From Alphaproteobacteria bacterium (GTDB lineage Bacteria; Pseudomonadota; Alphaproteobacteria; SMXP01): DNA of 64,000 nucleotides. Positions 47,859 through 56,357 of the stretch are shown piece by piece. The translations under genes and the position numbers were made by a program. The notes beneath the pieces were generated by a model, which saw only the letters and a list, made by a program, of their open reading frames with translations, made no database searches and was not told where the DNA came from. The stretch covers positions 263,322 to 327,321 of the forward strand of contig JANQPV010000022.1 of the NCBI GenBank assembly GCA_028285305.1, read 5' to 3'. Each line of letters begins with the position of its first letter. The first letter of the stretch is position 1.

Positions 47859-48631
47859 CCGTTTGGACTCTCAAGGAGCGGCTCGCCAGCGGCGAAACCA
47901 CCATTGGATCCTGGCTGAGCTTCGGCTCACCGCTTTTGGCAGAGATGATGGCCAAATCCGGATTTGATTGGCTCGTCATCGACATGGAACACGGCACGTC
48001 GTCCGTTACTGAACTTGTTCACTTGTGTCAGGTTGTCGGGCTCTGCGGTGTTCCTCCGCTTGTGCGCGTTGGTGAAAACGATCCGCGTCTCATCAAGCAA
48101 GCCATGGATGCAGGGGCGGCCGGTATCGTTGTGCCGATGGTCAACTCCGTCTCCGATGCGGAGGCGGCGCGCGATTCGCTCTATTATCCGCCTGTTGGAA
48201 CGCGTGGGGTTGGCCTAACGCGCGCCCACGCCTTTGGGCTTGGGTTTGATAAGTACAAAGATGATTCGGGTAAGCACTCCACTTTAATTGTTCAAATAGA
48301 GCACTTTGAAGCCGTCGACGCTCTCGACCAAATTCTCGCTGTGGAAGGTGTAGATGGATTCATCGTGGGCCCCTACGATATGTCGGGATCTATTGGTAAG
48401 CCAGGCCAATTTGATGATCCGGACGTCAAAGCGCTGCTCAATCGGGCGAGTGAATTTGTCACGACGTCAGAAAAGCCGGGGGGCTATCATATTGTGCATT
48501 CGGATCACCGGATGCTGAAGCAGCGCTTGGCGGAAGGGTGCCGGTTTCTGGCCTATGGGACCGAAATGGTGTTTCTGGCCGAAAAACTCCGTGACGAAAT
48601 GGAATTTGTTTCCAGCGCGAAAGGGGGATGA
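47855..48631 (+). CDS. HpcH/HpaI family pyruvate-dependent class II aldolase
   Basis: TIGSWLSFGSPLLAEMMAKSGFDWLVIDMEHGTSS...LVRVGENDPRLIKQAMDAGAAGIVVPMVNS...GTRGVGLTRAHAFG; ATGA overlap with HAD gene. Confidence 0.92.
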   Translation: MTVWTLKERLASGETTIGSWLSFGSPLLAEMMAKSGFDWLVIDMEHGTSSVTELVHLCQVVGLCGVPPLVRVGENDPRLIKQAMDAGAAGIVVPMVNSVSDAEAARDSLYYPPVGTRGVGLTRAHAFGLGFDKYKDDSGKHSTLIVQIEHFEAVDALDQILAVEGVDGFIVGPYDMSGSIGKPGQFDDPDVKALLNRASEFVTTSEKPGGYHIVHSDHRMLKQRLAEGCRFLAYGTEMVFLAEKLRDEMEFVSSAKGG

Positions 48632-48635
48632 TGTC

Positions 48636-49346
48636 ATGACTGTGCTTGCCATGATTTCGATGAAAGGCCACTCGGCCCGTGTGCCAGGGAAAAATCTGCG
48701 GGAAATGGCCGGCCGGCCGCTCTACCAATGGATCTTGCGGTCGCTTATGGATTCGGGCCGTGTTGACGAGATTATCGTCGAAACGGATAGTGATGAGATT
48801 GAAGACAGTGTACGATCCTTTTGTGATCTTACGGTCTTGCGGCGTCCGCGGGAGCTGTGCGGAGATCAGGTGCCGATGAACAACCTCATTGGTTATACGC
48901 TGTCTCAAACCGATGCTGACGTCTTTCTCCAAACGCATGCCACCAACCCCCTCTTGAAATCGGAAACAATCGATGATGCGATTGAGACGTTTCTTGAACA
49001 TCGACGCGATCACGACAGCCTGTTTAGTGTGACCGAGTGGAAGACGCGCCTGTTCTGCCGCGACGGTCAAGCGTTCAATCATGATCCGAATGAACTGATC
49101 CCGACACAAGATCTAGAGCCCGTGTTTGAGGAGAATTCGAACCTCTACATTTTCACGCGCGCGAGTTTTGAGAAGCGTCATCACCGGATTGGTGAAACGC
49201 CCTTTCTCTATGTCATGGACAGGCTTGAGGCCGTTGATATTGATGAAGAGTGCGACTTTGAGCTGGCCGAGTTCCTGATGAACAAACGGATTCAGGAACC
49301 GGTCCTGGATGAGGGGCTAAAAGTTGTTCGATCTTTGTGCAGATAA
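48636..49346 (+). CDS. acylneuraminate cytidylyltransferase family (CMP-sugar synthetase)
   Basis: MTVLAMISMKGHSARVPGKNLREMAGRPLYQWILRSLMDSGRVDEIIVETDSDEI; starts 4 bp after the aldolase stop. Confidence 0.9.
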   Translation: MTVLAMISMKGHSARVPGKNLREMAGRPLYQWILRSLMDSGRVDEIIVETDSDEIEDSVRSFCDLTVLRRPRELCGDQVPMNNLIGYTLSQTDADVFLQTHATNPLLKSETIDDAIETFLEHRRDHDSLFSVTEWKTRLFCRDGQAFNHDPNELIPTQDLEPVFEENSNLYIFTRASFEKRHHRIGETPFLYVMDRLEAVDIDEECDFELAEFLMNKRIQEPVLDEGLKVVRSLCR

Positions 49347-50389
49347 TATCGCAACCGCTTTGTTAGTGTCTTGCAACGATTCCATCCCTGCCAGATGTCA
49401 TCAACGCTTCTAAATATCTGGAAAGCCAGAACCTTTCGAAGTGATTGAGGTGCTGCCTCGTTGTCGTTGAGCCACCGTGGATAAGCACAGTGCAGAACGC
49501 CGAAGGAACGGAAGCGCAATGCTTTCCTCAAGGCTTTGTCAATCTCGTCATTAGGGGGACGTTTCTTAAAAGCAATAATGTTTCCCCAGTTTTCAGATGA
49601 AAGCTCGCAGGGATGCTCCTTCAGGCATCGCCAGTCGTGGGATTGTCCGTACTCGATAACCGGGTGAAATTCGCTCAGAAAAACGGAATAGCCCTGGCCG
49701 GCGAGTTTGGTGATCAAGTCGATTGTCGTATATCCAAGCTTCTGAGACTTTCGGTCTTCGTATTCCAACATTATGACGTCTGGGGACCAAAGGGAGAGAT
49801 CGAACCCCTCGAGGACATCCATTTCATGGCCTTCAACGTCCACTTTGAGAAAGCCGATTTCACCAAAACTTTGCTCCGTAAGCGCAGTGTTTAAGGTAAC
49901 TGTTTCAACCTTTTGTGCAGCGACGTGAGAGGCGTGGAAGGGATTGAGGCTGCTGATTCCTGTGCTTACTTCTGAAGTGTAGAATTCGAGCTCTTGTCCG
50001 TCTTCGCGGTAAGCCGCCTTGCAGCTAACCTCAAGCTGGGCGTGTTTGCCAAATGTTAGCTCGATGAGTTTGCGATTGGTGCTGTCGGGTTCGAAGGCCA
50101 GGACACGCCATCCTTGGTTCAAGAATCTGGCAAAGCTTGTTCCGTGATGGGCGCCCACGTCGACCATCGACTTCTTGGTTTCGCCTTTTTTGATGAGTTC
50201 CCAAATGAACCGGATTTCGTCGAGAGATGCTTTCGCTTTGCGCGGATAGGACGTGCTTGACGCGGGTCTCGGCTTGGTATCGCTTGCTTGCATTGGTACG
50301 GCTTGTTCTTGCGGCGCTCTGTCGGCGCATTCGTGGTCACGATAGCGCGAAAACATTAAAATTCGTAAATCTGTCGGGATCGTTTTCAC
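49292..50389 (-). CDS. FkbM family methyltransferase
   Basis: KSMVDVGAHHGTSFARFLNQGWRVLAFEPDSTNRKLIELTFGKHAQLEVSCKAAYREDG...IGFLKVDVEGHEMDVLEGF. Confidence 0.9.
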   Translation of the reverse strand: MKTIPTDLRILMFSRYRDHECADRAPQEQAVPMQASDTKPRPASSTSYPRKAKASLDEIRFIWELIKKGETKKSMVDVGAHHGTSFARFLNQGWRVLAFEPDSTNRKLIELTFGKHAQLEVSCKAAYREDGQELEFYTSEVSTGISSLNPFHASHVAAQKVETVTLNTALTEQSFGEIGFLKVDVEGHEMDVLEGFDLSLWSPDVIMLEYEDRKSQKLGYTTIDLITKLAGQGYSVFLSEFHPVIEYGQSHDWRCLKEHPCELSSENWGNIIAFKKRPPNDEIDKALRKALRFRSFGVLHCAYPRWLNDNEAAPQSLRKVLAFQIFRSVDDIWQGWNRCKTLTKRLRYYLHKDRTTFSPSSRTGS

Positions 50390-50421
50390 CCCCTCTTAAG
50401 ATGCTTAGCGAGCGGTGAATT

Positions 50422-51009
50422 CTACGGTTCGCGTCCTGGGTTGGAGCCCGGCTGGGTGTAGTCGGATTGACGATTCCGGAGGACGGATGAAATCGTCTCC
50501 AAGATCAGTTTGAGATCCCCCCAAAACGTCTGCTGCCGGACATACTCCCCGTCTAATCTGGCTAGTTTGACCGGATTTGACATGTCCACGCCGCGAACTT
50601 GCGCCAGTCCGGTGACGCCCGGTCTCACGGTGTAAACATTCTCAGTGGTGCGCGCCTCAATCAATTCGACTTGCGAGGGCAGGCAGGGCCTTGGGCCCAC
50701 GAGGCTCATGTCGCCTACCAACACATTGATCAGTTGAGGCAGTTCGTCAAGCCTGGTTTTGCGCAGAAAGCTGCCGACCGGCGTGACGGACGTCGCGCCG
50801 ATCTCATGGGTCGGTTTGTGCCCCGTCCCTGTGTACATCGTGCGAAGTTTGATGCACACGAACGATTTCTTGCCCCGTCCAACTCGCTCTTGTTTGAAGA
50901 GAGCGGGTCCAGGGCTTTCCGTGCGTATGATGAAGCCCAATACCAATATCAATGGGAATGCCACGAGAAGCCCAGGCGCCGAAAGAGCGATATCCAAAAT
51001 TCTTTTCAT
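50422..51009 (-). CDS. sugar transferase (initiating glycosyltransferase)
   Basis: MKRILDIALSAPGLLVAFPLILVLGFIIRTESPGPALFKQERVGRGKKSFVCIKLRTM...TRLDELPQLINVLVGDMSLVGPRP; upstream ORF extension unlikely. Confidence 0.9.
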   Translation of the reverse strand: MKRILDIALSAPGLLVAFPLILVLGFIIRTESPGPALFKQERVGRGKKSFVCIKLRTMYTGTGHKPTHEIGATSVTPVGSFLRKTRLDELPQLINVLVGDMSLVGPRPCLPSQVELIEARTTENVYTVRPGVTGLAQVRGVDMSNPVKLARLDGEYVRQQTFWGDLKLILETISSVLRNRQSDYTQPGSNPGREP

Positions 51010-51151
51010 TGGTCGCACCTTGACAGTTCGTTCTTGTGCGCTGCATCCGGTTGCATTGATCCGAGAATTGAAATAGCAAATTTTTTCGCGGAACGGAATG
51101 TTGACAACCAGCGCGTTTGTGCGGGGAAGATGAATGAACTGTTCTTCGTGA

Positions 51152-52456
51152 ATGCGCGGCATCACCACTCTGGAAATCCAGCACTTGCGAACTTCAATCC
51201 AATCTATGTGGCCCCGCCAGCTCCCCGATATGGCGCAGATCGGCGGAGTCTTTCTAGTCTTGGGTCCTTTTTTCGCCCTGGCGGGAAACTCTGCCTCAGA
51301 CATTTGGCTTAGCTTAGTTGCGATTTCTTTTCTGGCCTACTCTGCGGTGAAGCGTGACTGGTCGTGGGCGAGTGCTATCTGGTTTCGCGTTGCATTTCTG
51401 TTCTGGGTCTGGTTATTGGTCGCCTCGATATTCTCTGACTGGCCCCAAAACAGCTTGAACGCGGCCGCCCCGTGGATCCGTTTTCCGGTCTTTGCGGCCG
51501 GGTTCGCCTATTGGCTTTGCGCCTTTCCTAAACTGCGCGATATGACGATGAAGGCGGCATTTGTAGCGCTTTCTATTATGCTGCTTGCGCTGCTGTTTGA
51601 GCGGCTGAGAGATCCAACGGCACTTCGATTGTACGGCACGCTGGGTCAACACCCAAAGGCGGGCTGGTACCTCCTGGGTATCGGAATGCCGGTGTTATTT
51701 TGGGTCTTGCATCGCGCGCGGACCCAACCAAACGATTATCGCTGGGCACTTCCGTTTGCGGTGTTTGTGCTGCTTTCGATGGTGAGCACGGGCGAGGTCT
51801 TTTCCACGCTGCTCCTATTTGCGGCGACCGCGCTGTTTTTGGTCATGCTCCGCGTGCCGTCCTTGATACTCTTGCTGAGCATATCTTTTTGTGTGCTGAT
51901 GTTTGTTGCATTGTACTTCATCAGTGATGATCTGTTTGTGCGGTTTACTTCCAACGCGCTGACTCGTCTACCGTGGCTTCCATCGAGCGATTACTATTTG
52001 CCCTGGATGGGCGGTATTCAAATGGGGATTGACAATTGGTTGACCGGAGTAGGGCCGGACAATTATGACCCGTACTGCAGAGCCCTGGCCGTTGAGGGCG
52101 GACCTGCCGCCGACCGAATGCCGCCGTTCACCGTCGAAACGTGTCCCACGCACCCTCACAACCTTTATATTCAGGCGTTTGCGGAAGCGGGGATTTTGGG
52201 GCTTGTCTTGTTTGGGGCGCTTGCGGCAAATCTTCTAAAACGGACTTGGCATCCAAGCGGCTGGCAAAAGATTGAGTTCGGCGCGATCGCGTCGTTCGTC
52301 ATAATGGTTGCGGCGTTTTGGCCAATCTCGACCTATTCCGAGGCATTTGGTCAGCATAAGAATTTTTTTACTTGGTACCTGATCGGTTGGGCGCTCGGAT
52401 TGCAGCACCTTTCGGCGGTTGGAGCAAAGTCCAACAGTCACGCTCCCCAAACGTAG
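51152..52456 (+). CDS. O-antigen ligase family protein (WaaL/Wzy-like)
   Basis: Polytopic; LTGVGPDNYDPYC...TCPTHPHNLYIQAFAEAGILGLVLFGAL; the true start may be ATG about 51227. Confidence 0.88.
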   Translation: MRGITTLEIQHLRTSIQSMWPRQLPDMAQIGGVFLVLGPFFALAGNSASDIWLSLVAISFLAYSAVKRDWSWASAIWFRVAFLFWVWLLVASIFSDWPQNSLNAAAPWIRFPVFAAGFAYWLCAFPKLRDMTMKAAFVALSIMLLALLFERLRDPTALRLYGTLGQHPKAGWYLLGIGMPVLFWVLHRARTQPNDYRWALPFAVFVLLSMVSTGEVFSTLLLFAATALFLVMLRVPSLILLLSISFCVLMFVALYFISDDLFVRFTSNALTRLPWLPSSDYYLPWMGGIQMGIDNWLTGVGPDNYDPYCRALAVEGGPAADRMPPFTVETCPTHPHNLYIQAFAEAGILGLVLFGALAANLLKRTWHPSGWQKIEFGAIASFVIMVAAFWPISTYSEAFGQHKNFFTWYLIGWALGLQHLSAVGAKSNSHAPQT

Positions 52457-52505
52457 ATCACCAATGAGCTTTGAAGAGTCGCGGGCGTTGATTTCGATCG
52501 CTTCG

Positions 52506-53351
52506 CTATTTCTTGTACGCAATACATACATGATATGGCGGCGAATTTGAAAACGTAATTCTCTCAAACCCCGCTTTAGCCAACATGTCCGTGATTTCAC
52601 TTTTGCTGTATCTTTTTTCGAGCCTAGTGCCGAACCGATCTAAAGCATCCGTTCTCATGAAGTAGAGCGACTTATTTCGATAATCCGATAGCGGAATGTT
52701 TTCAACGGAATGTCCAGCCATTTCCACAGTCCTCGCAAACCGTGCGAAAGGCCAATACACTGTAATCGCGATTAAGAAGGTCAGAATCCTTTTTGTCTGA
52801 AACGGCAATTTGCTGACTACAGAACGCACCGCGTCTGAAACATGCCAAAATGCTCGAAACCAGTAAGGGCGGCCACCCAAGTCGTAGTACAGGTAAAGCA
52901 AAAACGGTGCGCCCGATTTAAGAATGGCGGCGCACTTGTTCAGGCCGCCTTGGGTGTCCGGAATGTGGTGAAGCACTCCGAGACAGTATCCAAAGTCCTG
53001 TGATTCCTCACCAAGTGAGATTTCATTCACGGATTCTTCAAAAAACTGCACGTTTTCACATGATTCCAAATTCGTGCGAGCAACGTTCAACGCCTTCTTG
53101 CTTGGCTCCACGCAATTCAACTTGCCCACTCGAGGAGCCATTTCCCGCGCCCATCGTCCGCTTCCGCATCCCATGTCAAATCCTTCGCTGTCCGAGCCAA
53201 CACGTTCAAATGGAAAGATGTCGAAATACTGCTGAAACGCGTGCTTTCGCTCTTCGGGAGTCAATTTGTTTTGTGTGTACGTCGACCATTCTTCGCCGAA
53301 GTCGTCGATCACGGTCTGTTCAAGCCTGTTCACACGGTTCTCCCGGCACAT
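52506..53351 (-). CDS. class I SAM-dependent methyltransferase
   Basis: GFDMGCGSGRWAREMAPRVGKLNCVEPS...DFGYCLGVLHHIPDTQGGLNKCAAILKSGAPFLLYLYYD. Confidence 0.88.
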   Translation of the reverse strand: MCRENRVNRLEQTVIDDFGEEWSTYTQNKLTPEERKHAFQQYFDIFPFERVGSDSEGFDMGCGSGRWAREMAPRVGKLNCVEPSKKALNVARTNLESCENVQFFEESVNEISLGEESQDFGYCLGVLHHIPDTQGGLNKCAAILKSGAPFLLYLYYDLGGRPYWFRAFWHVSDAVRSVVSKLPFQTKRILTFLIAITVYWPFARFARTVEMAGHSVENIPLSDYRNKSLYFMRTDALDRFGTRLEKRYSKSEITDMLAKAGFERITFSNSPPYHVCIAYKK

Positions 53352-53746
53352 TGATATTCAGGAACAAATAAGGCCAGCGCGTCTTTGCTCGCCGAGAATA
53401 GTCTTGAAAGAGAGACAAAACAAATCTCACGTTAAGGGGTCGGCTCCAACGGCGGTTTCGCTGCCACGATGCTTTGATTTCGTTCTTACAGGGTTCTTAG
53501 ACAGAGTGAACGGCGTGTGTGCATCGCCACCGTCAATCGATGGTCGCAACTGTCGATTGTTGTTCAAATTGGTTGGGCTCGCCGCAAAGTCGCCATGTGC
53601 TATCCGCTATCTTTGGACATTGAGTGCCGGAAGACTTGATGTTGATCCGTTTGAGAACACAAAACGCAGAACCTGTTGAGGATCCTCGAATCCTGGAGCA
53701 ATAATACCTTTCCAATCGATACGCTTATCCATTAGTGAAGCTGTAA

Positions 53747-56113
53747 ATGTCCTTGACTGCCAAATACGATACCGCTGAGTCTGCAATGGCAACATCATTG
53801 AAACGCATTGCCAAGGCAGGCGGTTGGATTGCTCGCCTTGTGATCAAGCAGAGCAAGGTCTTGGTGAGTTTGGCATTGTCCGCCGCTATCTTGATCTATC
53901 TGTTTTTGAATTACGATCTCGCCTCCATTGCGGGCTCATCAGCTGGCTTTTCGCTCGCCAACATGTTGGTGGTGCTCAGTTTGCTGGTCTTTACCGTCGT
54001 CTTCAGTTGCCTTCGTTTTTCGTTGGTCCTATCCGACTTCGGGGCCTCGGTCTCGGTGCCGTATTCGTTCAAAGCCGCACTTTACAGTACGATATCAGGT
54101 CTGTTCTTCTTTCAGTTTGTTGGACAGACCGTTACGCGGGGCGTGTTAATGGAACGGCTTGGTATTCCCGCCTCGTCCGTTGTCGTCATGGCTCTTTATG
54201 AGCGATTTGTCGTTTTTGCCGCGCTCCTTTTGGCTGCGCTGGCGGGGGCTTTCGTTTTGTTCGGCGGTATCAGCGTTAGCTATTCTGGTGGTGGCGCCTA
54301 TTTTGTCCGGTTGCTGACGAGTTTGTTCCTGACGTCATCACTTATCATTCTCGTACTGTACAGAAAACCGGTTCTGAGTTTCGTGAGAAGTGTCGAGCCC
54401 GTTGCCGTATTTCTCAAATATGCTCGGCTGACTGCCATGACGGCGGTAACGAATGGTGTGATGATCATCTGCTACGTTCTCATTGCAAAGTCGATTATCC
54501 CCGATGTGGGTCTGTTGGAACTTGCGGCTGCATCGGCGATCGTCAGTTTTGCGGCGGCGCTTCCCATCAGCTTTTCTGGATGGGGTATCCGAGAGCTGAG
54601 TGCAGTTTATGTGTTCGGTACGCTGGGGGTTGCCGCGGAGCAAGCTTTGGCAGTTTCCATCGCGATCGGCGTGCTATCGATGCTCGCCCTGATCATCACT
54701 ATGGTTTCGGCGAATTTGCTCAACCGTGATCAACCTTTGAAACAAGCACAAATGCTCTCGGAATCGCGTATCCAGTTTCTCCACAAAATTGGCGACGCTT
54801 TAATCATCGTGGTTCCGGTGTGTATTTCGGTCTTGGTTTTGTATCAAGTTCGAGTGCCGCTAGGGGAGTCTGAGATAAACGTGAACTTAGCAGATCCACT
54901 GGTGATCATTGGCGCGTTTATGTTCGTGTACAGCGTTTACGTGTCCAAGAGACTCACGGTTGATTGGTATGTGCCCCACCTTCCTTTTCTCGTGCTGTGT
55001 TGTACGGGCATGGTGCTCTTGGGATATGTCAACGGCTACTTGTCGTTTGGTTCAAACTCATGGGCGCTCACCAATCGCGTATTCGGATGGTTCGTATTGC
55101 TGGGGTATGCTTTGTCAGGCGCACTTATGGCGGCTCACTGCGTTCGACAGAGCGGCGCCGTGCGCGGTACGGACAAAAGTCTCATTACTTACGCTAGATT
55201 GATTGTGGTTGCTTCGGCTTCTATCGCGCTGTTCGATCTCTCGGCCAGGTTTGCGCGAAATATCGGTTTTGAACTCGACTATGAACTGTTTCCTCCGGCC
55301 ATTCCCGGATTCTCAAACAATCCGAATGCGTTTGTATTTGCGATTTGCATCGCTCTTGCTTTGAGTTTTGCGGCGTTTGGGCGCGATGGGCTCAAAGGTT
55401 CGCGTGAACAGTGGATTTGGTGTTTGGCGACGGCTGTGCTCGTGGCCGCTGTACCGTTCACCGCTTCGCGCACCGGGATGGTCATCGTTGCGGCGCTGAT
55501 TTTGAGTTCGGTCTTTTTGCGCTTCGTTCAGTTGCGTTGGGTCGGGTCGGTCGTGGTCACCGGTGCCGGGCTCTATCTGTTTTTCGCTTTTGGACCTGAG
55601 ATTTTTTTCGGACTGTCTCAGTTTCTGATTGCCTTCTCGTCTCAAGCGTTGAACGTGGAAATAGCTCATCTGGAGAGAGTTCCGACGGTTCCCTACATCA
55701 ATGCGGTGTCTTCAAACGAGGAGCGGCTTCAATCCCTCCTTTTGGGAATAGACTTATGGAGACAGAATCTCCTCTTTGGAACCGGATTAGGCGCTTCCGC
55801 GAACGAGGGAGTTCTCAATTCGGCTGGCAAACCTCTTCTCATTCACAATGGCTATCTGTGGATACTGGCTGAGCTTGGGCTTTTTGGTGCACTTGCTTTT
55901 GCCGCCATGTTTGGAAGCATTGTTTTGAAGCTCGTGTCTGACATGAGAACTGGGCGTTTTGATTCCAAAGTTATAGCGCTTTGCCTACTTCTTCTTGTTT
56001 TTGCGCTCGCAAATCTGCCGCATGAAATGATGTATCAGCGAATCTTTTGGTTCATCTTGGGAGCTTTGCTCGTTGTTGCCCCTGTTCGAGGCAACGAAGA
56101 GGCGCGCAGATAA
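53747..56113 (+). CDS. fusion: lysylphosphatidylglycerol-synthase-TM/flippase-like domain plus O-antigen ligase/polymerase domain
   Basis: N-terminal half GLFFFQFVGQTVTRGVLMERLGIPASSVVVMALYERFVVF...ALPISFSGWGIRELSAVYVFG (UPF0104/LPG-synthase TM); C-terminal half FPPAIPGFSNNPNAFVF...ASRTGMVIV...FGTGLGASANEGVLNSAGKPLLIHNGYLWILAELGLFG (WaaL/Wzy). Confidence 0.8.
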   Translation: MSLTAKYDTAESAMATSLKRIAKAGGWIARLVIKQSKVLVSLALSAAILIYLFLNYDLASIAGSSAGFSLANMLVVLSLLVFTVVFSCLRFSLVLSDFGASVSVPYSFKAALYSTISGLFFFQFVGQTVTRGVLMERLGIPASSVVVMALYERFVVFAALLLAALAGAFVLFGGISVSYSGGGAYFVRLLTSLFLTSSLIILVLYRKPVLSFVRSVEPVAVFLKYARLTAMTAVTNGVMIICYVLIAKSIIPDVGLLELAAASAIVSFAAALPISFSGWGIRELSAVYVFGTLGVAAEQALAVSIAIGVLSMLALIITMVSANLLNRDQPLKQAQMLSESRIQFLHKIGDALIIVVPVCISVLVLYQVRVPLGESEINVNLADPLVIIGAFMFVYSVYVSKRLTVDWYVPHLPFLVLCCTGMVLLGYVNGYLSFGSNSWALTNRVFGWFVLLGYALSGALMAAHCVRQSGAVRGTDKSLITYARLIVVASASIALFDLSARFARNIGFELDYELFPPAIPGFSNNPNAFVFAICIALALSFAAFGRDGLKGSREQWIWCLATAVLVAAVPFTASRTGMVIVAALILSSVFLRFVQLRWVGSVVVTGAGLYLFFAFGPEIFFGLSQFLIAFSSQALNVEIAHLERVPTVPYINAVSSNEERLQSLLLGIDLWRQNLLFGTGLGASANEGVLNSAGKPLLIHNGYLWILAELGLFGALAFAAMFGSIVLKLVSDMRTGRFDSKVIALCLLLLVFALANLPHEMMYQRIFWFILGALLVVAPVRGNEEARR

Positions 56114-56115
56114 AT

Positions 56116-56154
56116 TCAATCTGTGAATTTCAACTCGTGAAATTCACAGATTGA
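56116..56154. terminator. 17-bp perfect inverted repeat just after the stop codon (terminator-like or operator-like)
   Basis: TCAATCTGTGAATTTCA-ACTCG-TGAAATTCACAGATTGA; no T-tract follows. Confidence 0.5.
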
Positions 56155-56357
56155 CTTGCTCAGTTGGCTTTAATATACCTCTTTTGATTTGTCTGCTTTT
56201 GCCAGCATTTCAGCGTTTCTTGAACGAATTCGCATTTTCCTCTGCAGGACTGGTTTCTGTTAGAGTGCGGTAGCCATGAGCGGCCAATTCTTTAAAGGCA
56301 ATTGCATTGTTCACGTATAAGCCGGTCGCCGTGTCAGCGTAACGTTCTGATATAGTC

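Noticed and set aside
50599-51312. 237-aa plus-strand ORF
   Set aside because: Antisense shadow of the sugar transferase.
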